Assembly: GCF_016924145.1 (NCBI RefSeq)
Contig: NZ_JAFFZO010000019.1
Span: 35,533-99,532 of the forward strand
Origin: Amphritea pacifica
GTDB lineage: Bacteria; Pseudomonadota; Gammaproteobacteria; Pseudomonadales; Balneatricaceae
Reading direction: 5' to 3'
DNA: 64,000 nt
The notes under the pieces were generated by a model. The model was not told the DNA's origin. It did not search any database and saw nothing but the letters and a program-made list of their open reading frames with translations. Position numbers and translations under genes: made by a program. Below, piece after piece: positions 1 through 8,515 of the stretch; positions within the stretch are counted from its first letter, which is position 1; every line of letters starts with the position of its first letter.

Positions 1-22
1 TTTAAAATCAATAAGTTATCTG

Positions 23-38
23 TGGTACGTCTGTTGCA
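23..38 (+). promoter_or_regulatory. sigma-54 promoter of the nifE operon
   Basis: The sequence TGGTACGTCTGTTGCA fits the -24/-12 consensus TGGCAC-N5-TTGCA, with GG and GC ten bases apart. It lies 75 bp before the nifE start. Any NifA site would be upstream of the window edge. Sigma-54 promoters activated by NifA are the norm for nif operons. Confidence 0.82.
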
Positions 39-112
39 GTCTCTTGTGTAAAAGCGTGTAGAAGCTGGTTTGAAAATATCCAGCCGTGTGCCGTACAGAT
101 CCGGAGGTTTAA

Positions 113-1525
113 ATGAAAGCAAAAGATATCGCCGAACTACTTGATGAACCGGCCTGTGAGCACAACAAAAAAGAGAAGTCGGGTTGTGCCAAACCGATGC
201 CGGGCGCATCCGCTGGCGGTTGCGCTTTTGATGGCGCCCAGATCGCTTTACTGCCGATTGCCGATGTTGCCCATATCGTCCATGGGCCGATCGCCTGTGC
301 GGGCAGTTCCTGGGACAACCGGGGCACCCGCTCCAGTGGACCACAGCTGTATCGCATCGGTATGACAACCGATCTGACCGAACAGGATGTCATCATGGGA
401 CGGGGCGAGAAACGCCTGTTCCACTCAATTAAGCAGGCGGTTGAACAGCATAATCCCGCTGCCGTTTTTGTCTATAACACCTGCGTGCCTGCGCTGGTGG
501 GGGATGATGTTGATGCGGTTTGTCGCGCGGCGACAGAGCAGTGGGGAACGCCGGTGGTGCCGGTGGATGGCGCTGGTTTCTATGGCACCAAGAATCTCGG
601 CAACCGGATTGCCGGCGAGGCGATGGTGAAACATGTGATCGGCACCCGTGAGCCGGAACCGGCCCCAGAGCCACTGATTCCCGGCACTAAAATCCACAGC
701 GTTAATCTGGTGGGTGAATACAACATCGCCGGTGAGTTCTGGCATGTGCTGCCGCTGCTGGATGAGCTGGGTATCCGGGTGCTCTGTACCCTGTCCGGGG
801 ATGCGCGTTTCCATGAAGTACAGTCGATGCACCGTGCTGAAGTCAACATGATGGTGTGTTCCAAGGCGATGGTGAATGTCGCCCGCAAGCTGCAGGATAA
901 ATATGGTACGCCCTGGTTTGAGGGGAGTTTCTACGGCATATCCGATACCTCTCAGGCGCTGCGTGATTTTGCCCGTTTTATTGATGACCCCGATCTGACT
1001 CAACGCACCGAAGCGCTGATTGAACGGGAAGAGAAGAAAGTCAGAGCCGCCCTGGAACCCTGGCGTGAACGCTTACAGGGTAAACGGGTACTGCTCTATA
1101 CCGGTGGAGTTAAATCCTGGTCAGTCGTCTCTGCGCTGCAGGATCTCGGTATGGTGGTGGTGGCCACCGGGACGAAGAAATCTACCGAAGAGGATAAAGC
1201 CCGGATTCGTGAACTGATGGGTGAAGACACCAAAATGATCGAAGAGGGTGGCGCGAAAGAGCTGATCAGCATCGTCCATGAATACAAGGCTGACATTCTG
1301 ATCGCCGGAGGCCGTAACCTCTATACCGCACTGAAAGCCCGGATACCGTTTCTGGATATTAATCAGGAGCGTGAGTTTGGCTATGCCGGCTATGACGGCA
1401 TGCTGGAGCTGGTTAAACAGCTGGCGATCACTATTGAAAGCCCGATCTGGTCAGCGGTACGCGATCCGGCCCCCTGGGATGAGATGCCCAGTGAGGCTGA
1501 ACTGTTAAACGCCGAGGGGGTGTAG
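113..1525 (+). CDS. nifE: nitrogenase iron-molybdenum cofactor scaffold NifE
   Basis: NifE (470 aa) forms the NifEN heterotetramer with NifN, on which the NifB cofactor precursor is matured to FeMo-co before transfer to apo-NifDK. It belongs to the nitrogenase component 1 fold. The N-terminal stretch at about residues 22-65 carries the conserved Cys residues ([20 protein letters not shown], then [15 protein letters not shown]) that hold the P-cluster-like [4Fe-4S] centre. The length is normal. The start ATG follows a GGAGGT ribosome site at a good distance. It is the first gene after the sigma-54 promoter, and nifN begins 3 bp after its stop, so the two are co-translated. Confidence 0.97.
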   Translation: MKAKDIAELLDEPACEHNKKEKSGCAKPMPGASAGGCAFDGAQIALLPIADVAHIVHGPIACAGSSWDNRGTRSSGPQLYRIGMTTDLTEQDVIMGRGEKRLFHSIKQAVEQHNPAAVFVYNTCVPALVGDDVDAVCRAATEQWGTPVVPVDGAGFYGTKNLGNRIAGEAMVKHVIGTREPEPAPEPLIPGTKIHSVNLVGEYNIAGEFWHVLPLLDELGIRVLCTLSGDARFHEVQSMHRAEVNMMVCSKAMVNVARKLQDKYGTPWFEGSFYGISDTSQALRDFARFIDDPDLTQRTEALIEREEKKVRAALEPWRERLQGKRVLLYTGGVKSWSVVSALQDLGMVVVATGTKKSTEEDKARIRELMGEDTKMIEEGGAKELISIVHEYKADILIAGGRNLYTALKARIPFLDINQEREFGYAGYDGMLELVKQLAITIESPIWSAVRDPAPWDEMPSEAELLNAEGV

Positions 1526-1528
1526 ATC

Positions 1529-2914
1529 ATGGCTATTCTGGAAAAACGCAAAAAAGCGATGTCGGTCAATCCGCTGAAAGCCAGTCAGACCATGGGGGCC
1601 ACCCTGGCGTTTCTCGGCTTCAGCCGGTCGATGCCGCTGATGCATGGCAGTCAGGGATGCACTGCGTTTGCCAAGGTATTTTTTGTGCGACATTTTCGTG
1701 AGCCGATCCCGCTGCAAACCACCGCAATGGATCAGGTCAGTTCGGTGATGGGTGCCGATGAAAATGTTATTGAAGCGCTGAAAACGATCGCCGAAAAACA
1801 GTCGCCCGCGATTATCGGTGTCTGTTCAACGGGGCTGGCGGAAACCCAGGGCTGTGATATGGGGCTGGCGATCCACGAGTTCCGCTCACGCTATCCGCAA
1901 CATGCAAAAGTGGCGGTTGTTAAGGTGAGTACACCGGACTTCAGTGGCTGTTTCGAGACCGGCTATGGGGCGGCGGTGACCGCGGTTATTGATCAGTTGA
2001 TCGAGCCGTCTGAACGGGCTGGCACCCGGGCGCGTCAGGTGAATGTGCTGTGCGGTAGCCACCTGACACCGGGAGACCTTGAGTTTGTTATCGATACCAT
2101 CGAGAGCTTTGGTCTGCGCCCCCTGCTGATCCCCGATCTGTCCCGCTCTCTGGATGGGCATCTGCCGGAGGAGGAGTACAGCGCTCTGACCACCGGTGGG
2201 CTGACAATGGATGAGCTGGCGCTGGCCGGGGAGAGCTGTGCCACCCTGGTGATCGGCTCATCCCTGACACCGGCGGGGCAAAAGCTTGAGGAGAAAACCG
2301 GGGTTAAGAGCCAGGTTTTCCCCCATCTGCACACCATGAAGCAGGTTGATAACTGGTTTATGGCACTGTCTGAGCTGTCTGGACTGCCGGTGCCCAATCG
2401 CTGGCGCCGGCAGCGGCGTCAACTGCAGGATGCGATGCTGGATACCCACTTTATGCTGGGACAGCTGCGGGTAGGGATTGCCGCAGATCCGGATCTGTTA
2501 CTGGCGATGCATGACCTGGTTGTGTCGATGGGGGGCGAAGTGGTCGCGGCGGTGACCCCTGATAAAGGTCCGGCACTGGAGCAGCTGGCACTGGAAACCG
2601 TGAAGAAGGGGGATCTTGAAGATCTGGAACGTCAGGCGCGGTCGCAGCAGGCGGAGTTTGTGATTGGCAACAGCCATCTGCATGAGTGTGCCGAACGGTT
2701 GCATCTGCCCCATCTACGGATTGGCTTTCCTCAGTACGACTATCTGGGGGGCTTTAACCGGGTATGGATCGGCTATCGGGGGATTCAGCAAGCGCTGTTT
2801 GATATCGCCAATATGCGGCTGAGTCAGCATGAAGAGATCCCCACCTATCATTCGCCTTTATCGCAAAAACGTGATGAAGAAAACTATACAAGACAGCAGC
2901 ATCAGGGAGTCTGA
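1529..2914 (+). CDS. nifN: nitrogenase iron-molybdenum cofactor scaffold NifN
   Basis: NifN (461 aa) is the second subunit of the NifEN scaffold. The N-terminus contains [20 protein letters not shown] (about residues 42-61), typical of the NifK/NifN branch, with the Cys that helps hold the cluster shared with NifE, followed by the TTAMDQ motif. The length is usual for NifN and shorter than NifK. It lies 3 bp behind nifE, and nifX starts 1 bp after its stop, so nifE-nifN-nifX form one tightly packed unit. Confidence 0.96.
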   Translation: MAILEKRKKAMSVNPLKASQTMGATLAFLGFSRSMPLMHGSQGCTAFAKVFFVRHFREPIPLQTTAMDQVSSVMGADENVIEALKTIAEKQSPAIIGVCSTGLAETQGCDMGLAIHEFRSRYPQHAKVAVVKVSTPDFSGCFETGYGAAVTAVIDQLIEPSERAGTRARQVNVLCGSHLTPGDLEFVIDTIESFGLRPLLIPDLSRSLDGHLPEEEYSALTTGGLTMDELALAGESCATLVIGSSLTPAGQKLEEKTGVKSQVFPHLHTMKQVDNWFMALSELSGLPVPNRWRRQRRQLQDAMLDTHFMLGQLRVGIAADPDLLLAMHDLVVSMGGEVVAAVTPDKGPALEQLALETVKKGDLEDLERQARSQQAEFVIGNSHLHECAERLHLPHLRIGFPQYDYLGGFNRVWIGYRGIQQALFDIANMRLSQHEEIPTYHSPLSQKRDEENYTRQQHQGV

Positions 2915-2915
2915 C

Positions 2916-3386
2916 ATGGTTCCGGTATCCCGCCATCTGAATGTGATCCGGGAGGAAGAAACGCCCTATATGATCCGTGTCGCGTTTGCGACAAACGATG
3001 GGGCCACGGTTAACGAACATTTCGGCTCTGCCCGCGCCTTCTCCATCTATGGGGTCACGACGGCGCGGTGTGATCTGTTGTCGGTGGCAGAGTTTTCACT
3101 TGATGCCAGCGAAGATGATCGCTTGCAGGATCGTATTGCGTTTATTTCAGGCTGTGCCGCGGTCTACAGCTACGCCTGTGGCGCGTCCGCTATTCGCAGA
3201 CTGATAGCGAAGGGGATTCAGCCGATCCGGGTGTCTGAAGAGGCCCAGATCAGTGAGCTGCTGGCGGCGCTGCAACGGGAGATTGAGCGCGGGCCCGGCA
3301 GTTGGCTGGCTAAGGCTATCGCCCGGCAACATCTGCTGTTGAAACAACCTGCCGGGTATTCGGAAGTGGATAGCTGGGAAGAGTAA
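2916..3386 (+). CDS. nifX: NifX, FeMo-co / NifB-co carrier
   Basis: This is a 156-residue protein of the dinitrogenase iron-molybdenum cofactor-binding (NifX/NifB C-terminal) family. Members bind NifB-co or the NifEN precursor and pass it along the FeMo-co pathway. The conserved start of the domain reads IRVAFATNDGATVNEHFGSA at about residues 19-38. The frame is open further upstream inside nifN. I chose the ATG one base after the nifN stop because GGGAG precedes it and it gives the tight nifN-nifX junction usual in these operons. Function beyond cofactor binding is inferred from the family. Confidence 0.92.
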   Translation: MVPVSRHLNVIREEETPYMIRVAFATNDGATVNEHFGSARAFSIYGVTTARCDLLSVAEFSLDASEDDRLQDRIAFISGCAAVYSYACGASAIRRLIAKGIQPIRVSEEAQISELLAALQREIERGPGSWLAKAIARQHLLLKQPAGYSEVDSWEE

Positions 3387-3470
3387 AGCTGTCCGGATAG
3401 CGGGCTAAGAGCCGATTTTATAACTGTATCACCAGTGGGTAACGAACACTTAAATTTTTCGGAGAAGATT

Positions 3471-3941
3471 ATGAATGAAGCGCTGTGTATTGAACCGGGT
3501 AATGAGCTGATGGACAGCCCCTTCGTCAAGCAGATGGTGGTTCAGCTGCGGGCTATCGATAGCTATGGCACCTATGATGACTGGAGCAACGAAAAGGTAC
3601 TCGATCCGTTGATTCTGACGAAAGCCCGGCGTCGGGAGATCCCGGTGGTGGGTGATCCGGATGAGATTGTCGTTGCCCGTGTGAAGGCGTATTACAACGC
3701 CCTCTCTGTGCGTATCGAACAGGAGTGCGGCATGATGGCGGCACCGATGATCAACCTCAGTCATGAGGGCTTTGGCCGGGCACTGATCATGGTGGGCAAG
3801 CTGATTGTGGCGGATAAAGTGTTGCGTGATGTGCATCGCTTCGGCTTCGAATCACTGGAGAAACTCAATGAGGAAGCCACCAGGATAATCGATAAGGCGC
3901 TGGCCACCATCGAAACCTTTAAAGACGCGGCAAAAGCATAG
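3471..3941 (+). CDS. NifX-associated nitrogen fixation protein (DUF269)
   Basis: The protein (156 aa) matches the DUF269 family that nearly always follows nifX in proteobacterial diazotrophs; its biochemical role is not settled. Recognisable stretches are FVKQMVVQLRAIDSYGTYDD near the N-terminus and GFGRALIMVGKLIVADKVLR near residue 102. An in-frame ATG exists 36 bp upstream, but the one used here has GGAGAAG four bases ahead and gives the normal family start. It is in the nifE operon, before the small DUF683 gene with which it is usually paired. Confidence 0.9.
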   Translation: MNEALCIEPGNELMDSPFVKQMVVQLRAIDSYGTYDDWSNEKVLDPLILTKARRREIPVVGDPDEIVVARVKAYYNALSVRIEQECGMMAAPMINLSHEGFGRALIMVGKLIVADKVLRDVHRFGFESLEKLNEEATRIIDKALATIETFKDAAKA

Positions 3942-3973
3942 GTCAAACCGATAGAAGCCTGGGAGGAAAAGGC

Positions 3974-4177
3974 ATGACAGATGAAGCGCTGAAAAATCTG
4001 CAAAAAGATGCGCGCAAAGCGAAACGTATCGCTACGGAGTGGGCATCGCAGATGCATGATCTGGTAGAGGATCAGCTGTGGACCGATTATGAGCGTCTGC
4101 CTGAACTGGCGGAGAAAACCCTGGCTGCCTGCCTTGCCTGGAAAGAGGCGCAGGACAAGCTGGATGCCGCTCAGTAA
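3974..4177 (+). CDS. small nif-associated helical protein (DUF683 / CCE_0567 type)
   Basis: This 67-residue protein is highly charged and helical, with regular Lys/Arg and Glu (LQKDARKAKRIATEWASQMH, then LPELAEKTLAACLAWKEAQD). Size, composition and position directly after the DUF269 gene identify the DUF683 family, small helical-hairpin proteins found only in nif clusters. Metal or cofactor-related roles have been proposed but none can be read from the sequence. It has a strong GGGAGGA ribosome site. Confidence 0.82.
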   Translation: MTDEALKNLQKDARKAKRIATEWASQMHDLVEDQLWTDYERLPELAEKTLAACLAWKEAQDKLDAAQ

Positions 4178-4207
4178 ATGATTAACCTTTGTTAGAGGAG
4201 AGTAGGG

Positions 4208-4510
4208 ATGTCTGCGGAACTGATTAAGGGGCGCACCCGTGGCGGGAGCGAATGGACCCCCAATTTTATTACCGGGATCAATCAGGAGACCTGCATCGGC
4301 TGTGGTCGTTGTTATAAGGTTTGTCCCCGGGATGTATTTGAACTGGTTGAACGCTCTGAGGCGCTGGCTGATGACGATGATGACGACTGGGATGATGATG
4401 ACGAGATGAAGGTGATGTCAGTGGCTGACGCCGATGATTGCATCGGTTGTATGTCATGTCTGCGGGTCTGTCCAAAGAAATGTCATAGCCATGAGGCGGC
4501 TGCCGCCTGA
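4208..4510 (+). CDS. fdxB: nif-type 2[4Fe-4S] ferredoxin (ferredoxin III)
   Basis: A 100-residue ferredoxin with two [4Fe-4S] binding motifs, CIGCGRCYKVCP near residue 28 and CIGCMSCLRVCPKKC near residue 79. Between them lies a strongly acidic insert of about 20 residues with two Asp runs (DDDDDDWDDDDE). FdxB-type ferredoxins are typical companions of nifENX and are thought to donate electrons for cofactor assembly or nitrogenase. The strong AGAGGAGAG ribosome site suggests high translation. The symbol is by family and position. Confidence 0.9.
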   Translation: MSAELIKGRTRGGSEWTPNFITGINQETCIGCGRCYKVCPRDVFELVERSEALADDDDDDWDDDDEMKVMSVADADDCIGCMSCLRVCPKKCHSHEAAAA

Positions 4511-4569
4511 TACGATGGGGATCTTAACCCCAAGTGATGGTGACGTTCACCGATAACAGGAGAGGTGTC

Positions 4570-4893
4570 ATGCCAAAACCAGAAATACATGTTTTTATCT
4601 GTAACCAGACACGCCCGGATGGACATCCTCGGGGAAGCTGTGGTGCTTCGGGGGCTGGTCAGATTACCCAGATGTTCTCGGAAGAGGTGGCTAAACGTAA
4701 TCTGTTTACTCAGGTTGCTGTGACGGTTACCGGTTGTCTTGGCCCCTGTGACTGTGGCCCCAATGTTCTGGTTTATCCAGGCTCATACCTGTATATCAGA
4801 GTGAAACCTGAAGATGTCAACCGGATCGTTGAGCAGCATATTATGGGTGGCGAGCCGGTGCAGGAACTGCTGGCGCCGGCTGAGCTCTGGTAG
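4570..4893 (+). CDS. thioredoxin-like [2Fe-2S] ferredoxin
   Basis: A 107-residue protein of the thioredoxin-fold [2Fe-2S] ferredoxin family. The cluster Cys residues are visible at 11 (FICNQT), 24 (GSCGA), 56, 60 and 62 (TGCLGPCDCGPN). The frame is open from 4534, but the ATG at 4570 has AGGAGAGG just upstream and gives the family's usual MPKPEIHVFIC start. Related proteins occur in nif clusters of Azotobacter-like organisms, where electron transfer or protection of nitrogenase has been proposed. The exact role here is inferred from context. Confidence 0.87.
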   Translation: MPKPEIHVFICNQTRPDGHPRGSCGASGAGQITQMFSEEVAKRNLFTQVAVTVTGCLGPCDCGPNVLVYPGSYLYIRVKPEDVNRIVEQHIMGGEPVQELLAPAELW

Positions 4894-4925
4894 CTCGTTT
4901 TCAACAGCGGCGTTTAGGTGAGCTG

Positions 4926-5297
4926 ATGGGTAATAGCGCTATGACAAGACTGAGAGATCAGTACCGTCTGCTACTGGACGCCTCTCTGAAAACAGCAGCA
5001 GAGACACTGGAGAGAGCGGGGTTTGATAGTACCACGCTGCCCCCTCTGGAGCAGTTTAGTTTTGAAACTAAACAGGAGCCTCTCAACGGTGAGGACAGTC
5101 TCAATGGACGCTGGGCTGATAACCACAGCCAGCGGCGAGGCTGGCTGGTGGTTAACTGCGATGGTTCGATGATGCTGGAGATCGATCTGATCTGTCCCTG
5201 GCCGGGTAAAGATCAGGTCTGGGCAGAGTCGGTGTCGGTCTGGGGACGTGAAGCTCAATTGCTGGTCGGGGAAGTCACACCGATGGCGATGCTCTGA
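4926..5297 (+). CDS. nif-operon protein of unknown function
   Basis: I do not recognise this 123-residue protein. The N-terminal third is predicted helical (LRDQYRLLLDASLKTAAETL), the middle is polar, and the C-terminal half looks like beta strands (RGWLVVNCDGSMMLEIDLIC). There is one Cys, no signal peptide and no membrane segment. It sits between the [2Fe-2S] ferredoxin gene (32 bp) and another unknown gene (33 bp), all on one strand, so it is probably co-transcribed with nifE onward. AGGTGA precedes the start. The firmest statement is that it is a nif-linked small soluble protein. Confidence 0.75.
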   Translation: MGNSAMTRLRDQYRLLLDASLKTAAETLERAGFDSTTLPPLEQFSFETKQEPLNGEDSLNGRWADNHSQRRGWLVVNCDGSMMLEIDLICPWPGKDQVWAESVSVWGREAQLLVGEVTPMAML

Positions 5298-5330
5298 GCT
5301 AGCGGATAACCTACCTATAGCAGGAATTAT

Positions 5331-5750
5331 ATGAGTGATTTAAAAATACTGCTGGTTCACCTTAACCCGATCAGCGCCCGGTTATCCTTCTGGATCGACC
5401 GGTCAGCGCCGCAGGCATTTGGCTGTCTGCCGGATGGTCTGCCCGCCCTGGCGTCGATTATCGAGGGAGATACCTCTGCGGCCATCATCCCACATCCGGC
5501 ACCCTATCTGAATGCGGTCGCTAACGGTCTCGGCATCGATAGCGCGTTGCTGGAAGTTGTCAGTCCCGCGATCGCCTGGGTGGAAACCCCCGATGGTCCG
5601 GTCGCTGTTGCTCTGGTGCGGATCATGACCACCGATCTGCCCGAGATCGCGGCGGAGGGAGGCTTTATCTCTCTGCTGGAGCTACTTAAAGTGCCCGTCG
5701 TTGAACGTCTGGTATTCAGAAAAGCCTATGAGTGTCTGTTGGGTGATTAA
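5331..5750 (+). CDS. nif-operon protein of unknown function
   Basis: I do not recognise this 139-residue protein. It is mildly hydrophobic but has no clear membrane segment, and is rich in Ala, Leu, Pro and Ile. It contains no Cys-based cluster motif (single Cys at SAPQAFGCLPDG and one near the C-terminus). AGGAATT precedes the ATG. It is the last gene of the nifE unit; a NifA-type site and a new sigma-54 promoter follow directly. Position implies a nif-related role but gives no mechanism. Confidence 0.75.
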   Translation: MSDLKILLVHLNPISARLSFWIDRSAPQAFGCLPDGLPALASIIEGDTSAAIIPHPAPYLNAVANGLGIDSALLEVVSPAIAWVETPDGPVAVALVRIMTTDLPEIAAEGGFISLLELLKVPVVERLVFRKAYECLLGD

Positions 5751-5764
5751 ACCCGTTTCCGCTT

Positions 5765-5780
5765 TGTCGTAATTCCTACA
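5765..5780. promoter_or_regulatory. NifA upstream activator site (TGT-N10-ACA)
   Basis: TGTCGTAATTCCTACA matches the NifA box TGT-N10-ACA exactly. It lies 95 bp upstream of the -24 element of the iscA-nifU-nifS promoter, the usual distance for a looping activator. Confidence 0.8.
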
Positions 5781-5874
5781 ATGCCCCTTCAATTGTCATA
5801 CTATCCCCGAACACTCTCTCCATTGATTTATGTCAACTATCTGAATATTAAGGTTTTTTAATTTTTATCTTCAA

Positions 5875-5890
5875 TGGCACCCGGCTTGCA
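5875..5890 (+). promoter_or_regulatory. sigma-54 promoter of the iscA-nifU-nifS operon
   Basis: TGGCACCCGGCTTGCA is a perfect match to the sigma-54 consensus TGGCAC-N5-TTGCA. The intervening DNA up to the NifA site is AT-rich, compatible with bending by IHF. The iscA start is 41 bp downstream of the -12 element. Confidence 0.93.
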
Positions 5891-5930
5891 CTGCTAATAA
5901 CTGAACACTCGGATTGATGAGGACGAGATC

Positions 5931-6254
5931 ATGATTCAGCTAACAGAGAGCGCAGTCAGTGCTATTTCCCGGTTTATAGATCAGGCAGACAAAGATGTTT
6001 TTGGGCTGCGTATCCGGGTCGATGGGGGCGGCTGTTCCGGCTTCAAATACGGTATGAAACTCGAAGAGGCGAGCGCTGAAGAGGATCAGATTATTGAGTG
6101 TAGTGGGGTGAAAATACTTGTTGATGGCGATAGCGCACCACTGCTTAGCGGCGTAACAGTCGATTTTCTGGATGGCCTTGAGGGTTCCGGTTTTAAGTTT
6201 GAAAACCCGAACGCAACAGAGAGCTGCAACTGCGGTAAATCCTTCGCAGGTTAA
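5931..6254 (+). CDS. iscA: nif-type iron-sulfur carrier IscA/HesB
   Basis: A 107-residue A-type Fe-S carrier. The three conserved Cys are C35 (GGGCSGF), C99 and C101 (CNCGKSF), which bind iron or a transient cluster for delivery to apo-proteins. It precedes nifU and nifS behind its own sigma-54/NifA promoter, so it is the nitrogen-fixation version (IscA-nif) rather than the housekeeping IscA. Length is standard. Confidence 0.93.
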   Translation: MIQLTESAVSAISRFIDQADKDVFGLRIRVDGGGCSGFKYGMKLEEASAEEDQIIECSGVKILVDGDSAPLLSGVTVDFLDGLEGSGFKFENPNATESCNCGKSFAG

Positions 6255-6290
6255 CCACTGACCGGTAACAGATAGATAGAGGAATTCGAT

Positions 6291-7205
6291 ATGTGGGATT
6301 ATTCTGAAAAAGTTAAAGAACATTTTTATAACCCCAAGAATGCCGGGGCAGCTGAAAATGCTAATGCGACCGGTGAAGTTGGATCATTAAGCTGTGGTGA
6401 TGCACTGCGACTGACCCTTAAAGTGGACCCGGACACCGAGATTATCCTCGATGCCGGCTTCCAGACCTTTGGCTGTGGTTCTGCGATAGCATCCTCCTCC
6501 GCTCTGACTGAGATCATCAAAGGGATGACGCTGGATCAGGCGCTGCAAGTATCTAACCAGGACATTGCTGATTTTCTCGATGGTCTGCCACCGGAGAAGA
6601 TGCACTGTTCCGTGATGGGACGTGAAGCCCTGCAGGCAGCGGTTGCCGATTATCGCGGTGAGGTCTGGAGCGATGATCATGAAGAGGGCGCACTGGTGTG
6701 TAAGTGTTTTGCCATCGATGAGGTAATGATTGAAGACACGATCCGTGCCAACAGTCTGACCACTGTCGAAGAGGTGACTAACTACACCAAAGCGGGTGGC
6801 GGTTGCTCTGCCTGTCACGAAGGGATCGAAAATATTCTCAGCCGTGTAATGGCGGAGAGCGGTAAAGAGTTTGTTGCGGGTGGCGTAGGCAGTGCCGTGC
6901 CCGCTAAGGCGCCAGAAGCACCGGTTGAAGCTGCACCCAAAACCGACATTAAGCGCATCAGCACCATTATGCGGGTGCTTGAAGCGGTGCGTCCACGTTT
7001 GCAGGCCGATGGTGGTGATTGTGAACTGATGGATATTGACGGTAATACCATCTACGTCAATCTGACCGGTGCCTGCATGGGTTGCCAGATGGCCTCGATG
7101 ACGCTGGGTGGCATTCAGCAACAACTGATTGAGGAGCTGGGGGAGTTTGTCCGTCTGGTGCAGGTTGAAAAGAAGGCCGATCAACTGGTTGGAATAGGGG
7201 GTTAA
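6291..7205 (+). CDS. nifU: Fe-S scaffold protein NifU
   Basis: NifU (304 aa) is the scaffold on which NifS-derived sulfur and iron are built into clusters for nitrogenase. All three modules are present: an IscU-like N-terminal domain with C35, C62 and C106; a central permanent [2Fe-2S] domain with C137, C139, C172 and C175; and a C-terminal Nfu-type domain with C262-x2-C265 ([10 protein letters not shown]). An Ala/Pro linker (about residues 196-218) joins the last two. The start [12 protein letters not shown] is typical. nifS starts 2 bp after its stop. Confidence 0.97.
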   Translation: MWDYSEKVKEHFYNPKNAGAAENANATGEVGSLSCGDALRLTLKVDPDTEIILDAGFQTFGCGSAIASSSALTEIIKGMTLDQALQVSNQDIADFLDGLPPEKMHCSVMGREALQAAVADYRGEVWSDDHEEGALVCKCFAIDEVMIEDTIRANSLTTVEEVTNYTKAGGGCSACHEGIENILSRVMAESGKEFVAGGVGSAVPAKAPEAPVEAAPKTDIKRISTIMRVLEAVRPRLQADGGDCELMDIDGNTIYVNLTGACMGCQMASMTLGGIQQQLIEELGEFVRLVQVEKKADQLVGIGG

Positions 7206-7207
7206 CC

Positions 7208-8416
7208 ATGAACGATATCTATCTGGATAATAATGCCACTACGATGGTGTCTCCTGAAGTACTGGAAGCGATGCTACCGTTTTTCAGCGAGCAGTTTGGT
7301 AACCCCTCTTCGCTGCACAGCTTTGGTAATAAAGTCGGTTTTGCCCTGAAGAAAGCCCGCCAGCAGGTACAGGCGCTGCTGGGCGCAGAGCATGACTCTG
7401 AAATCATCTTTACTTCCTGCGGTACAGAGTCCGATTCAACGGCGATTCTGTCCGCTCTGAAGGCCCAGCCGGAACGGAAAGAGATTATTACAACGGTGGT
7501 TGAGCATCCGGCGGTACTAACCCTGTGTGAATATCTGGAGACAGAGGGCTATACCGTCCATAAGCTGGAAGTGGACAGTAAAGGACGTCTCGATCTGGAT
7601 CAGTACGCCAGTCTGCTGAGCGATCAGGTAGCGGTGGTCAGTGTGATGTGGGCCAACAATGAGAGTGGCACGATCTTCCCGGTTGAACAGATGGCCGATA
7701 TGGCCGATGCCGCCGGGGTGATGTTTCATACCGATGCGGTGCAAGCGGTGGGTAAGCTGCCAGTCAATCTGAAAGAGAGCAACATCCACATGCTGTCTTT
7801 GTCGGGCCACAAGCTGCACGCCCCGAAAGGGATCGGTGTGCTCTACCTGAAACGGGGCACCCGTTTCCGTCCGCTACTGCGGGGTGGTCATCAGGAGCGC
7901 GGTCGCCGGGCCGGTACTGAGAATGCGGCGGCGATTGTCGGGCTGGGCAAAGCCTGCGAACTGGCGATGCAGCATATGGAATATGAGAACACCGCGGTGA
8001 AAGCGATGCGTGATCGCCTGGAGCAGGGCATTCTGGCGGCTGTACCTTATAGTTTTCCGACCGGTGATACGGATAATCGCCTGCCCAATACCGCCAGTAT
8101 CGCTTTCGAATATATTGAGGGCGAGGCGATTCTGTTGCTGATGAACAAGGTCGGTATTGCAGCATCCAGTGGTTCGGCCTGTACATCAGGTTCACTCGAA
8201 CCATCCCACGTGATGCGGGCGATGGGTATTCCCTATACCGCCGCCCACGGCACGGTACGTTTCTCTTTCTCCCGTTATAACACCATGGAAGAGGTGGAAC
8301 GGGTTATTGCTGAAGTACCTGAGATCGTGGCCAAACTGCGTAAGCTGTCTCCTTACTGGGATGGTAATGGTCCGGCAGAAAATCCGGAGCAGGCGTTTGC
8401 ACCTGTCTATGCCTGA
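7208..8416 (+). CDS. nifS: cysteine desulfurase NifS
   Basis: NifS (402 aa) is a PLP enzyme that removes sulfur from cysteine to feed NifU. The PLP lysine is K202 (SLSGHKLHAPKG) and the persulfide Cys is C325 (SSGSACTSGS). The N-terminus MNDIYLDNNATT is typical. It is translationally linked to nifU. No nifV, nifW, nifZ or nifM follows, which differs from the classic USVWZM order; those genes are elsewhere or absent. Confidence 0.97.
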   Translation: MNDIYLDNNATTMVSPEVLEAMLPFFSEQFGNPSSLHSFGNKVGFALKKARQQVQALLGAEHDSEIIFTSCGTESDSTAILSALKAQPERKEIITTVVEHPAVLTLCEYLETEGYTVHKLEVDSKGRLDLDQYASLLSDQVAVVSVMWANNESGTIFPVEQMADMADAAGVMFHTDAVQAVGKLPVNLKESNIHMLSLSGHKLHAPKGIGVLYLKRGTRFRPLLRGGHQERGRRAGTENAAAIVGLGKACELAMQHMEYENTAVKAMRDRLEQGILAAVPYSFPTGDTDNRLPNTASIAFEYIEGEAILLLMNKVGIAASSGSACTSGSLEPSHVMRAMGIPYTAAHGTVRFSFSRYNTMEEVERVIAEVPEIVAKLRKLSPYWDGNGPAENPEQAFAPVYA

Positions 8417-8427
8417 TCACTTGGCGA

Positions 8428-8450
8428 AGGGAGGGATTCGAACCCTCCCT
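8428..8450. terminator. hairpin after nifS, resembling a tRNA T-arm
   Basis: An 8-bp GC-rich perfect stem (AGGGAGGG / CCCTCCCT) encloses the loop ATTCGAA. It lies 11 bp past the nifS stop, so it may stop or stabilise the nifUS transcript, although no T-run follows. Read on the minus strand it gives GGGTTCGAATCCC followed by TTCGCCA, like the 3' end of a tRNA. The spacing from the T-loop to CCA is two bases shorter than normal and no tRNA body is present. Confidence 0.5.
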
Positions 8451-8515
8451 GTGTCACTTTATTGACTAAGCTTTTTATTCACTAAGCTTTGCGTTGCGTT
8501 TAGCTGGAGGTAATC

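Noticed and set aside
5796-5813. Second NifA-like box before iscA (TGT...ACA around 5797)
   Set aside because: The spacing is 14 bases rather than 10.
8422-8450. A tRNA gene on the minus strand after nifS
   Set aside because: Only a T-arm-like hairpin is present, the CCA spacing is two bases short and no D-arm or anticodon arm can be drawn.
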